Origin: Enterobacter asburiae
Lineage (GTDB): Bacteria > Pseudomonadota > Gammaproteobacteria > Enterobacterales > Enterobacteriaceae
Assembly: GCA_011754535.1 (NCBI GenBank)
Contig: JAAQVN010000001.1
Span: forward strand, 2,356,001-2,420,000
Direction: 5' to 3'
DNA: 64,000 nt
The notes under the pieces were generated by a model that had not been told where the DNA came from, did not search any database, and worked only from the letters and a program-made list of their open reading frames with translations. Positions 1 through 8,104 of the stretch are shown here, in pieces. The translations under genes and the position numbers were made by a program. Each line of letters starts with the position of its first letter. Positions within the stretch are counted from its first letter, which is position 1.

Positions 1-1254
1 GTAGACAACGAAGAACGCCAGCAGGCTGATGCTCATCTGCAGGGTGCTGTGCAGGGAGACCGCGTCAATCGTGCGCAGATAACCGTAGACGACCCACGGC
101 TGGCGGCCCACTTCGGTGGTTACCCAGCCGGCTAGCAGCGCCACCAGACCCGCGGGCCCCATGCAGAGGGCAAACCACTGGAACGGGCGCGAGTGATAGA
201 GCCTGTGGCGATAGCGTAGCCACAGGCTGACCAGGCCGAGGGTAATCATCAGCAGGCCCATCCCGACCATGATGCGGAACGACCAGAAGACGATGGTTGA
301 GTTTGGGCGATCCTCTTTCGGGAAGTCTTTCAGCGCCGGCACCTGCTTATCCAGGCTGTGCGTCAGGATAAGGCTGCCGAGGGCGGGGATCTCCAGACCG
401 TATTTGGTGCGCTCCTCGTCCATATCCGGCAGGCCAAACAGCAGCAGCGGCGTGGCCTCGCCGGGCGGATTTTCCCAGTGCCCCTCGATGGCGGCAATTT
501 TGGCAGGCTGATGCTCAAGCGTGTTCAGGCCGTGCATATCGCCCACCACGGCCTGGATGGGGGCGACCAGCAGCGCCATCCACATCGCCATCGAGAACAT
601 GGTGCGTATGGCAGGGGTATCGTTTCCGCGCAGCAGGTGCCATGCGCCCGACGCGCCGACGAACAGCGCGCTGCTCAGAAACGCGGCGATGGCCATATGG
701 ATAAGGCGGTAAGGGAAGGAGGGGTTAAAGATAATCGCCAGCCAGTCCTGCGGAATAACCTGTCCGTTTTCGATAGTAAAACCCTGCGGGGTGTGCATCC
801 AGCTGTTGGAGGCGAGGATCCAGAAGGTCGACATCAGCGTGCCGAGCGCCACCATGCAGGTTGAAAAGAAGTGCAGCCCGGGGCCGACCTTGTTCCAGCC
901 GAACATCATAACGCCCAGGAAGCCGGCTTCCAGGAAGAAGGCGGTTAACACCTCGTAGGTCAGCAGGGGGCCGGTAATGCTGCCCGCGAACTGGGAGAAC
1001 CCGCTCCAGTTGGTACCGAACTGATACGCCATGACCAGCCCGGAAACCACCCCCATCCCGAAGTTAACGGCAAATATCTTGAGCCAGAAGTGGTAAAGCG
1101 AACGCCAGACGTCGTTTTTGGTGCGCAGCCACATGCCCTCCAGCACGACAAGATAGCTGGCAAGACCAATGGTTATCGCCGGGAAAAGAATGTGAAACGA
1201 GACGGTAAAAGCGAACTGAATTCTGGCTAGATGGAATGCATCAAGTTCGAACAT
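1..1254 (-). CDS. Cytochrome bd-type (cyanide-insensitive-like) ubiquinol oxidase subunit I, 3' truncated by window
   Basis: Inner-membrane terminal oxidase subunit carrying the haems and the quinol site. It would transfer electrons from ubiquinol to oxygen together with a subunit II expected beyond the window edge. The frame is open for all 418 codons from the ATG at 1254. The N-terminus reads MFELDAFHLARIQFAF and is followed by SFHILFP, which contains the axial haem His of the family. Near the visible end is the conserved GRQPW motif. The Q-loop contains the conserved KIAAIEG segment. The N-terminus matches the CioA/CyxA subgroup rather than classical CydA (MLDIVELSRLQ). Family members are about 460-470 residues, so roughly 50 C-terminal residues are missing. 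It lies 66 bp downstream of katN on the same strand. Confidence 0.9.
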   Translation of the reverse strand, partial: MFELDAFHLARIQFAFTVSFHILFPAITIGLASYLVVLEGMWLRTKNDVWRSLYHFWLKIFAVNFGMGVVSGLVMAYQFGTNWSGFSQFAGSITGPLLTYEVLTAFFLEAGFLGVMMFGWNKVGPGLHFFSTCMVALGTLMSTFWILASNSWMHTPQGFTIENGQVIPQDWLAIIFNPSFPYRLIHMAIAAFLSSALFVGASGAWHLLRGNDTPAIRTMFSMAMWMALLVAPIQAVVGDMHGLNTLEHQPAKIAAIEGHWENPPGEATPLLLFGLPDMDEERTKYGLEIPALGSLILTHSLDKQVPALKDFPKEDRPNSTIVFWSFRIMVGMGLLMITLGLVSLWLRYRHRLYHSRPFQWFALCMGPAGLVALLAGWVTTEVGRQPWVVYGYLRTIDAVSLHSTLQMSISLLAFFVVY

Positions 1255-1290
1255 TGTCCGTACCTCTGAAGCGATGGGGCACGAGAATTA

Positions 1291-1311
1291 CCGGTAGCGC
1301 AGGGCTACCGG
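1291..1311 (-). other. Stem-loop between katN and the bd oxidase gene
   Basis: CCGGTAGC and GCTACCGG form a perfect 8-bp stem around GCAGG. No T-run follows on either strand, so this is not a classical intrinsic terminator. It may protect the 3' end of the katN message or partly attenuate read-through into the oxidase gene. Confidence 0.5.
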
Positions 1312-1320
1312 CAAAACCGA

Positions 1321-2193
1321 TTACGGTTTAGTCTTTCCGGCGCCCAGCTCGGCACCGGTCAGCGGGTCGGAATGTGGATCGGACTTCGTGCGGGCAGACA
1401 TCGCCTTAACCAGGGTTGCCTGTTCGGTTGTGAGCGTCACACTGGCGCTGCCGTCACCGCCATCCACCGCAGGCTGGGGGGACTCAACGTAATCAAAGTG
1501 CTTATCGCTGTTCCAGCTTCCGCGAACCTCTCCACCTTCTGACATATTGTAGTACTTGTTGGTGAATTCCTCGATTGGCGGCAGTTTCCCCGGCGGGAAA
1601 TTATTACGAATGGACTGTAACGCTTTTTCAAAGGAGAGCTGATGCGCCGCCTCACGCGTCATCAAAAACGCCAGCGCATCTTTTACTCCGGGATCGTCAG
1701 TGACGTTGATCAGCCGTTCGTAGATGATCTTCGCCCTGGCCTCTGCCGCCACGTTCGAGCGCAGATCTGCAGTTGGCTCGCCGATGGTATCGACGTAGGC
1801 CGCCGTCCAGGGCACGCCCGCCGAGTTAGTGAGCGGTGTGCCGCCGCCGTAGAGCAGGGAAGTGATGTGGCTGTCGTTCCCGTTTTCGGTCATGGACCGA
1901 TAGAGCTCAGCCTCATTTTCCACCCCTTCCGCCAGCGCGCCTTTGGCACCTTTGTTCAGCATGCCGACCAACGTACCGATGATTTCGAGGTGGCTTAACT
2001 CCTCGGTTGCAATGTCCATCAGCATATCCTTACGGCCAGGATCGTCATCGCTCAACCCTTGCGTAAAGTAGCGGCAGGCGGCCGCCAGTTCGCCCTGCGG
2101 CCCGCCAAACTGTTCCAGGAGTAGATTGGCGAGACCCGGGTTCGGTTCAGCAACGCGAACCGTGTATTGCAGCTGTTTAACGTGTCGAAACAT
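1321..2193 (-). CDS. katN: Manganese (non-haem) catalase KatN
   Basis: Dimanganese catalase that disproportionates hydrogen peroxide in the cytoplasm. The 290-residue protein starts MFRHVKQLQYTVRV and has the ferritin-like four-helix core. Candidate metal ligands lie in GELAAACRYF (Glu), ATEELSHLE (Glu and His), VAAEARAKI (Glu) and TREAAHQLSFE (Glu and His). An AGGAG-type ribosome site precedes the ATG. It is the last gene of the minus-strand yciG-yciF-orf-yciE-katN series, 15 bp after yciE. In Salmonella the yciGFEkatN operon is known to be RpoS dependent, and the same control is inferred here. Confidence 0.93.
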   Translation of the reverse strand: MFRHVKQLQYTVRVAEPNPGLANLLLEQFGGPQGELAAACRYFTQGLSDDDPGRKDMLMDIATEELSHLEIIGTLVGMLNKGAKGALAEGVENEAELYRSMTENGNDSHITSLLYGGGTPLTNSAGVPWTAAYVDTIGEPTADLRSNVAAEARAKIIYERLINVTDDPGVKDALAFLMTREAAHQLSFEKALQSIRNNFPPGKLPPIEEFTNKYYNMSEGGEVRGSWNSDKHFDYVESPQPAVDGGDGSASVTLTTEQATLVKAMSARTKSDPHSDPLTGAELGAGKTKP

Positions 2194-2208
2194 ATAGACT
2201 CTCCTGAG

Positions 2209-2715
2209 TTATTTTTTCGCTTCGACACCCGATGCGTCTGAACGCAGCAGGAACTGTTCCGTCGTCTGCGGGATGTGGCGAATCAGCCAGTCGGCCATCT
2301 CGCGCTCTTCCGCCAGGATCGTCTCAATGGCGGGCACGGAGGCACTATCGCCCGCTTTTTTTGCGGCGGCGAGCAGGGAGGTGTAGCAGGCGATTTCAAA
2401 CTGTTCGAAAACATAGCCGCTGATTGAGCCCTTAACGATTTCATCAGACGGGAACATGCCGCCGATGGACTGACCCAGCGCCGCCATTTTGCTCATCGAG
2501 TCTTTTAAAACCGAACGAGAAATATCATTACGGTCGAGGATTTCCTCCAGCAATGTAATTTGCCGTTTTGTCTCATTAATATGCTGTTCAATTCTGGCGC
2601 GAACATCGGGATAATTATCGATGCGGCTGGCCATGGATTCCAGCATTGACTCGGCTTGCTTTTCCATCGCATGGGCATCGCGTAGCCAGTCATGGTAGTG
2701 TTCTACGTGATTCAT
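2209..2715 (-). CDS. yciE: YciE, ferritin-like stress protein
   Basis: Soluble four-helix-bundle protein of the DUF892/ferritin-like family, 168 residues. It is closely similar to E. coli YciE, sharing the EHYHDWLRDAHAMEKQAESM opening and the SGYVFEQFEIACYTSLLAAA helix. Its biochemical function is unproven; expression is associated with the general stress response. Two tandem ATGs (2718 and 2715) follow AGGA. The second gives MNHVEHYHDW and the E. coli length, so it was chosen. A 30-codon upstream extension is open but unlike the family. It lies between a small membrane-protein gene and katN in the stress operon. Confidence 0.9.
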   Translation of the reverse strand: MNHVEHYHDWLRDAHAMEKQAESMLESMASRIDNYPDVRARIEQHINETKRQITLLEEILDRNDISRSVLKDSMSKMAALGQSIGGMFPSDEIVKGSISGYVFEQFEIACYTSLLAAAKKAGDSASVPAIETILAEEREMADWLIRHIPQTTEQFLLRSDASGVEAKK

Positions 2716-2740
2716 CATTGTATCCTCATTAGGGGTTCGC

Positions 2741-2944
2741 TTATTTGGTCTCACTCTCAGCAGCCTGATCGGCACGCGCGGCACTGTAGCCAGATAAATG
2801 GCCGACAATATTGGCGTAAATACTGATGATAATGACCCATAGCACGCTGTTCTTCCACCATATTACGGAAGGGATAGCGAGAATGAACCATATTATAGCT
2901 GCCGTTAAATGGCACCGTTTAATTGTCCTGGGACTGATGCTCAT
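2741..2944 (-). CDS. Small membrane protein within the yci stress operon
   Basis: Unassigned protein of 67 residues. It has a basic N-terminus (MSISPRTIKRCH) followed by one long or two short hydrophobic stretches at about residues 12-28 and 32-50 (AAIIWFILAIPSVIWW, VLWVIIISIYANIVG), and a polar acidic tail. The topology is that of a small inner-membrane protein. It lies 25 bp from each of yciF and yciE, on the same strand, so it should be co-transcribed. The ribosome site is weak (AGG well upstream), which may make translation depend on coupling. No function is assigned. Confidence 0.75.
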   Translation of the reverse strand: MSISPRTIKRCHLTAAIIWFILAIPSVIWWKNSVLWVIIISIYANIVGHLSGYSAARADQAAESETK

Positions 2945-2967
2945 TTTATTTAACCTGTGTTATTGCG

Positions 2968-3462
2968 TCATTTCTGCGCTTTTTGGTTAATATTTACAAC
3001 GGCCAGATCGGTGAGTTTAAGGTCGGTCTCTTTTTCTTCTTCCAGCGTTTCGGCAAGAAGCTTAACGGCTTTTTTATAGCCAAGTTGTTCTGCAAGCGTT
3101 GCTAGAGTACCGTAACTGGCAATTTCGTAATGCTCTACTTTTTGCGCAGCGGCAATTAGGGCAGCATCACGGACTTCATTTTTTTCCGTGCTTTCGATGA
3201 CTTCGTTGGCTTCTTCAATTAAGCCTTCCATCGCCACGCATTTCATGCGCTTGAGTTTGATACCGTCTTCTTGTTCGACGATCTGGTCGATACGCTCGAT
3301 CTGGCCCTGCGTCTCTTCAAGGTGTGCGGTAAAGGCCGCGCTCAGTTTCTCGCTGGATGCGGCGCGGGCAAGCTTACTCAGCGCGCGGGTAAGCTGTTTT
3401 TCCGCACTGTAGGTATCCGAGAGAAGATGAATAAATACATCCTCAACACTTTTCATATTCAT
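2968..3462 (-). CDS. yciF: YciF, DUF892 ferritin-like protein
   Basis: 164-residue helical protein very close to E. coli YciF. Shared segments include EDVFIHLLSDTYSAEKQLTR, MEGLIEEANEVIESTEK and HYEIASYGTLATLAEQLGYK. The E. coli crystal structure is a dimeric ferritin-like bundle; its role in stress is not defined. The ATG at 3462 reads MNMKSVED, matching the E. coli MNMKTIED start. Second gene of the stress operon, 94 bp after yciG. Confidence 0.92.
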   Translation of the reverse strand: MNMKSVEDVFIHLLSDTYSAEKQLTRALSKLARAASSEKLSAAFTAHLEETQGQIERIDQIVEQEDGIKLKRMKCVAMEGLIEEANEVIESTEKNEVRDAALIAAAQKVEHYEIASYGTLATLAEQLGYKKAVKLLAETLEEEKETDLKLTDLAVVNINQKAQK

Positions 3463-3556
3463 AATTATTACGCTCCGGTAAAATAAGGAGAGGGTACTGC
3501 GAGCTTTTCAGCCCGCAGCATGCTCTCTGGTTTTATTAAAAGAGTACTAAATAAGA

Positions 3557-3742
3557 TCAGGAGTTATCAGATTTACGGCCTCCGCCGTGACTGTTCTGTC
3601 CCCCTTTCTTACCCGCTTCAGATGCGCGTTGCGGATCGTTTTTAAAATTACCACCGCTGTGCTGGCCACCTTTACGTCCAGCTTCTGATGCTTTTTCACG
3701 GTCTTCAGCGAAATTACCGGAACCACCACGATGCTCTGCCAT
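3557..3742 (-). CDS. yciG: YciG, KGG-repeat stress protein
   Basis: Very small hydrophilic protein of 61 residues, starting MAEHRGGSGNFAEDREKAS. It carries repeated EAG(R/K)KGGQ units typical of the stress-induced KGG family. The start at 3742 follows GAGG by six bases; a six-codon upstream extension is ignored. It is the promoter-proximal gene of the yci-katN operon. In Salmonella, YciG is RpoS dependent and has been linked to swarming; the mechanism is unclear. Confidence 0.9.
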   Translation of the reverse strand: MAEHRGGSGNFAEDREKASEAGRKGGQHSGGNFKNDPQRASEAGKKGGQNSHGGGRKSDNS

Positions 3743-4268
3743 ATTAAACCTCATATTCATATATTGGTTATGTCAGTACGATACGAAAATATTCCGTATC
3801 ACTCGTCGTTCGATTAATAACTTTAGTCGCTATGGGGCATTCGTCAAATGCGTCTTGCTATTTGCGGTTGCGTTATTTTTGAATATTGAACGCTTTGCGC
3901 TTCGCCTGACGGGAAAATATTGAGAAGTGGGAGGGACTTGTAAACGTTAGCTAAGATTAGTCCTAAGTTTCGACTAAAAAGTTGAAAGGTGAAGATAAAA
4001 TAAAGGGCGTGCCATGACTGATTATTTTGCAATCGGCACCGTGCGAAAAATTAATACTTTATAGCTAGAAAACTGAGCCATAAATAATTATAAGGAAAAT
4101 CCTGGAAAAAGATGACGAGGCGAAAAGCGCGTTTCGGCAGGGAGCGTCAGCGACCGGTAGCACACGGTTTGACCACTGTCGTCTTAAGATCACAAATCAG
4201 AAATTCTTCCCCCCGGAAGGAACGGGTTTCTCTACACTCCAGGTAATATTCACTGGAGGCATGACATC
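3743..4268. promoter_or_regulatory. Divergent yciG / ydcJ control region (526 bp, no gene seen)
   Basis: AT-rich spacer with no convincing coding frame. On the yciG side is an inverted repeat, GATACG (3780-3785), nine bases, CGTATC (3795-3800), about 40 bp before the yciG start. On the ydcJ side, CTACACT at 4232-4238 resembles the extended -10 of RpoS promoters and is followed by GGAGG before the ATG. Nothing else recognisable was seen between 3850 and 4200. Confidence 0.45.
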
Positions 4269-5612
4269 ATGGCGAACACCATCACGGCTGATGATATTCG
4301 GGAACATTTTTCGCAGGCTATGTCGGCGATGTACCAGCAGGAAGTTCCGCAGTACGGCACGTTGCTTGAACTGGTTGCGGACGTAAACCTGGCGGTTCTG
4401 GAAAATAACCCACTCTTACATGAACAACTGGCGAATGCCGACGAGCTGGCGCGCCTTAACGTGGAGCGTCATGGGGCGATCCGCGTCGGGACGGCACAAG
4501 AGCTTTCCACCCTGCGCCGTATGTTTGCCATTATGGGCATGTATCCGGTCAGCTATTACGATCTCTCCCAGGCGGGGGTGCCGGTCCACTCGACGGCGTT
4601 TCGTCCGGTTGATGATGCGGCGCTGTGCCGCAATCCGTTTCGTATCTTTACCTCTCTGCTGCGCCTTGAGCTGATTGAAAACCTGGCGTTACGCGAGCGG
4701 GCGGCAGAAATTCTCTCTCACCGAAACATCTTTACGCCACGCTGTCTGGAACTTATTGATCTCCACGAGTTGGAAGGGGGCTTTACCGAAACGCAGGCGC
4801 ACGAGTTTGTACAGGAAGCGTTAGAAACCTTCCGCTGGCACCGTCATGCAACGGTCGACCAGGAGACCTACCTGGCGTTGAGTCACGAGCACCGTCTGAT
4901 TGCCGACGTGGTCTGCTTCCCCGGGTGCCATATCAACCACCTCACGCCGCGCACGCTGGACATTGACCGTGTGCAGGAGCTGATGCCGAAGTATGGCATT
5001 GAGCCAAAAATTCTGATCGAAGGGCCGCCGCGTCGTGAAGTGCCGATCCTGCTGCGTCAGACCAGCTTCAAGGCGCTGGAAGAGCCGGTGCTTTTCGCCG
5101 GTGAACACAAAGGCACCCACACCGCGCGCTTCGGTGAAATTGAACAGCGCGGCGTGGCGCTGACCCCGAAAGGTCGGGAACTGTACGATAGCCTGCTGGC
5201 CCAGGCCGGAACCGGTAAAGATAACCTCACGCACCAGCTGCATTTACAGGAGATTTTCAGCGCCTTCCCGGACAGCGAAATGTTCCTGCGCCGTCAGGAG
5301 CTTGCCTATTTTCGCTACCGCCTGACCCCGGCGGGAGAAGCCCATCGCCACGCGTTTCGTCCGGGAGACGATCCGCAACCGCTGATCGAGCGCGGTTGGG
5401 TGGTTGCTCAGCCGATCACCTACGAGGATTTCCTCCCGGTCAGCGCGGCGGGGATTTTCCAGTCCAATCTCGGGAACGAAACCCAGGCCCGCAGCCGCGG
5501 TAATGCCAGCCGCAATGCGTTTGAAGCCGCGCTCGGCTGCCCGGTGTATGACGAGTTTTCGCTCTACGAGGAGGCGGAAACGCGCAGCAAACAGCGTTGC
5601 GGTTTGCTCTGA
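4269..5612 (+). CDS. ydcJ: YdcJ/HglS-type 2-oxoadipate dioxygenase/decarboxylase
   Basis: Fe(II)-dependent enzyme of the former DUF1338 (VOC-like) family. The characterised Pseudomonas HglS converts 2-oxoadipate to D-2-hydroxyglutarate with loss of CO2 in D-lysine catabolism. The 447-residue length equals E. coli YdcJ. The expected metal triad is visible as His68 (in NVERHGAIRVG), His224 (in CHINHLTPR) and Glu290 (in RFGEIEQRG). The start follows GGAGG by about nine bases. No lysine-catabolic genes are adjacent, so the physiological substrate here is inferred from the family only. Confidence 0.9.
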   Translation: MANTITADDIREHFSQAMSAMYQQEVPQYGTLLELVADVNLAVLENNPLLHEQLANADELARLNVERHGAIRVGTAQELSTLRRMFAIMGMYPVSYYDLSQAGVPVHSTAFRPVDDAALCRNPFRIFTSLLRLELIENLALRERAAEILSHRNIFTPRCLELIDLHELEGGFTETQAHEFVQEALETFRWHRHATVDQETYLALSHEHRLIADVVCFPGCHINHLTPRTLDIDRVQELMPKYGIEPKILIEGPPRREVPILLRQTSFKALEEPVLFAGEHKGTHTARFGEIEQRGVALTPKGRELYDSLLAQAGTGKDNLTHQLHLQEIFSAFPDSEMFLRRQELAYFRYRLTPAGEAHRHAFRPGDDPQPLIERGWVVAQPITYEDFLPVSAAGIFQSNLGNETQARSRGNASRNAFEAALGCPVYDEFSLYEEAETRSKQRCGLL

Positions 5613-5655
5613 AATCGTTACTCTTCAGGGGTGTGATGGAAAAAATAAGGTTGTT

Positions 5656-7161
5656 ATGCAAAATCCTTCCGCCCCTGTGGTTGAAACGCGCCAGGGCGCA
5701 CTGTCTGGTTTAACCGATGAAAACGTTCACCGCTGGTGCGGTATTCCCTATGCCGCACCGCCCGTTGGCGAGTGGCGCTGGCGCTCGCCGCGGCCTCCGG
5801 AACGCTGGGAAGGCGTGCGTGAAGCCACCGCCTTTTCGCCCTCAAGCTGGCAAAGCAGTGAATATTGTCAGGAGCTGGGCGGGGGCGATCCAGGCCAGTT
5901 TTCTGAAGACTGCCTCTATCTTAACGTCTGGTCCCCCGTTGACCGTACCGGGCCGCTCCCGGTCATGGTCTGGCTGCACGGGGGCGGGTTTACGATCGGC
6001 GCCGGTGGCCTGCCGCCGTACAACGGCAAAGCCCTGGCATCACGCGGGGTGGTTGTCGTCACGATTAACTACCGTCTCGGCCATCTCGGCTTTTTCGCCC
6101 ATCCCGCGCTGGAGGGGGAAGAAGAGCGGGTGGTGCATAATTTTGCCCTGCTGGACCAGATCGCCGCGCTCGAATGGGTGAGGGAGAATATCGCCGCGTT
6201 TGGCGGCGACCCCAATAACGTCACCCTGTTTGGCGAATCCGCCGGCGCGCGCAGCGTGCTTTCTCTGCTGGCCTCGCCGCTGGCAGCAGGATTGTTCCAT
6301 AAGGCGATAGTGCAAAGCGGATACACCTTGCCGGACACGCCGCGCGAGCAGGCCCTGCAAAAAGGGGAAGCGCTGGCCGCCCATTTTGGTCTGGAGAACG
6401 CGACGGCAGAGCAGCTGCGCGCCATTCCGCCCGAGGCGTTCTGGCCGTTGACCGCGCCGCTGAACATCGCCCCGGCGCCCATCGTCGGGGATTGCGTTCT
6501 GCCGGAGGCGATGCTGGACGTCTTTTTCGCCGCCCGCCAGCATCCCGTGCCGGTGATGATTGGCTCCAACAGCGATGAAGCCAGCGTGATGGCGGTGTTT
6601 GGGGTCGACCTCGCAGGGCAAATCCAGAAGCTTCGCCGGGAGCGCCGCTTCGGTCTGGGGCTCATCAAGCTGCTTTATCCGGGCGTGAAGGGCGATGAGG
6701 AGCTCGGCAGGCAGGTATGCCGCGACATGGCCTTCACCACCATGGGCTACGTGGTGATGCAGGCCCAGCAGCGCGTCGGCGGGCTTTGCTGGCGTTACTG
6801 GTTTGACTATGTGGCCGAAGCGGAACATGGCACGTATATCAACGGCGCCTGGCACGGCAACGAAGTTCCCTATGTCTTCGATACCCTCGGCCAGGTGGAG
6901 CCTTCACGTCAGTATGTCAATGAGCGGGATCTACAGTTTGCCGCCCAGGTGGCTGATTACTGGGTAAGCTTTGCGCGCGATGCCGGAACGCATGACTGCC
7001 TTCACGGGCCGACGCGCTGGCCAGCCTGCCGCAAAGGGCGGGACGTGCTGTTACGTATTGGCGTGAATAAATATGCGGGTTTCAGGCTTGAAAACCGCTT
7101 TATGCGCGCCCGCATGAGTCTCTTCAAACGCGTGATGAAGCACCACGTCAGCCTCGATTAA
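5656..7161 (+). CDS. Type-B carboxylesterase (PnbA-like)
   Basis: Alpha/beta-hydrolase that cleaves carboxylic esters, 501 residues, no signal peptide. The catalytic Ser195 is in GESAG, the oxyanion loop is HGGGF, the acid is probably in IGSNSDEAS, and the His is in GAWHGNEVPY. The YAAPPVG and SEDCLYLNVW signatures of the carboxylesterase/cholinesterase fold are present. The frame is open further upstream into ydcJ, but homology begins at the ATG at 5656, 43 bp after the ydcJ stop. Its 3' end overlaps the convergent LysR gene by 14 bp. E. coli K-12 has no gene here. Confidence 0.88.
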   Translation: MQNPSAPVVETRQGALSGLTDENVHRWCGIPYAAPPVGEWRWRSPRPPERWEGVREATAFSPSSWQSSEYCQELGGGDPGQFSEDCLYLNVWSPVDRTGPLPVMVWLHGGGFTIGAGGLPPYNGKALASRGVVVVTINYRLGHLGFFAHPALEGEEERVVHNFALLDQIAALEWVRENIAAFGGDPNNVTLFGESAGARSVLSLLASPLAAGLFHKAIVQSGYTLPDTPREQALQKGEALAAHFGLENATAEQLRAIPPEAFWPLTAPLNIAPAPIVGDCVLPEAMLDVFFAARQHPVPVMIGSNSDEASVMAVFGVDLAGQIQKLRRERRFGLGLIKLLYPGVKGDEELGRQVCRDMAFTTMGYVVMQAQQRVGGLCWRYWFDYVAEAEHGTYINGAWHGNEVPYVFDTLGQVEPSRQYVNERDLQFAAQVADYWVSFARDAGTHDCLHGPTRWPACRKGRDVLLRIGVNKYAGFRLENRFMRARMSLFKRVMKHHVSLD

Positions 7162-7990
7162 GCAAACAGGCGCGAAACGCCGACAGACCATTTTCCTGGC
7201 AAGGCGTTTCGCGTAGCACCAGCCGGTAGCTCGCGCCGGTTTTTACACTTGCTTCATAGGGGCGCATCAGCCTTCCGGCGCGGACATCTTCTGCCACCAG
7301 CGTTTCGTCGGCGATGGCAACACCAAGCCCCTGAATGGCGGCGGTGATGGCGAGATCCATCGTATCGAAGTGTTGATTTTTGTGCATAGCAAAGCCCGGA
7401 CCTTCCTGATTCGCCAGCCACAGTGACCAGTCTGTCTTATCCCTTGTCGGGTGAAGAAACGTCAGCGAACCCAGTGCGGCACCCGCCCTGACGGGGCTGA
7501 ATACCGGGGTTAGCGCCTCTTCGAACAGCAGATCGCCTGCGCTCATGTGCGTGCCGAAGACGATGGCCGCGTCGTAAGATTCGGTTTTGAAATTGACGTT
7601 ATGATCGGTGGTGGTGGTGAGCGCGATCTGCAGGTCCGGCTGCTCGCGCTCTACCTCCAGCAGACGCGGCACCAGCCAGCGCATGGCGCAGGTAGGCGCC
7701 TTAAGCCGGATCACCGTGTGCAGGCTGCGGGCCTGGTCGGCTACGGTCAGCAGCTGCCCGAAAGCGGACTGCAGCTCAGGCAGCAGGGCGCTGCCCTGGG
7801 GCGAGAGGCGCAGCCCGCGCGCGTGGCGCTCAAAGAGCGGAAAACCAAACCACGTCTCAAGAGAAGAAATCTTGCGGCTCACAGCCCCCTGCGTCAGACA
7901 CAACTCTGCGGCGGCGTGGGTCAGATTCAGGTGACGCGCGGTGACTAAAAATGCGTCGATGGCATTGAGCGGGAGCGAACGGCGCGACAT
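7148..7990 (-). CDS. LysR-family transcriptional regulator (GcvA-like)
   Basis: 280-residue LTTR. The N-terminal winged helix-turn-helix covers about residues 8-66 (LNLTHAAAELCLTQGAVSRKIS), followed by a substrate-binding domain. The PLNAIDAFLVTARHLNLTHAA start and GCVA-like spacing put it in the GcvA/AmpR subgroup. It is divergent from the aminotransferase and binding-protein genes with a 114-bp gap, so those genes are its likely targets. The effector is unknown. Confidence 0.88.
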   Translation of the reverse strand: MSRRSLPLNAIDAFLVTARHLNLTHAAAELCLTQGAVSRKISSLETWFGFPLFERHARGLRLSPQGSALLPELQSAFGQLLTVADQARSLHTVIRLKAPTCAMRWLVPRLLEVEREQPDLQIALTTTTDHNVNFKTESYDAAIVFGTHMSAGDLLFEEALTPVFSPVRAGAALGSLTFLHPTRDKTDWSLWLANQEGPGFAMHKNQHFDTMDLAITAAIQGLGVAIADETLVAEDVRAGRLMRPYEASVKTGASYRLVLRETPCQENGLSAFRACLLNRG

Positions 7991-8033
7991 GAAAACACCT
8001 CAGCTATGCATTTTTCTCATGGCTATTATGACA

Positions 8034-8046
8034 ACAATTCGATTGT
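8034..8046. promoter_or_regulatory. Candidate LysR operator in divergent promoter
   Basis: ACAAT-TCG-ATTGT is a perfect dyad. It sits within a longer imperfect array (ACAACAA at 8031-8037, TTGTTGT at 8060-8066). A second inverted pair, TTCTCATGG at 8014-8022 and CCATGAGAA at 8086-8094, flanks it. The position between the divergent regulator and its likely target suits LTTR control. Confidence 0.4.
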
Positions 8047-8104
8047 CCCGGCAACGCACTTGTTGTTTGAATAGTTATGCAATGTCCATGAGAAGGGAAA
8101 GAGG

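Noticed and set aside
5404..5655. Longer esterase start overlapping ydcJ
   Set aside because: The extra 84 codons are basic, lie in another frame of ydcJ and precede the first homologous residues. The ATG at 5656 fits the family.
6040..6855. Long minus-strand frame inside the esterase gene
   Set aside because: Shadow frame in high-GC coding sequence, with no ribosome site or recognisable domain.
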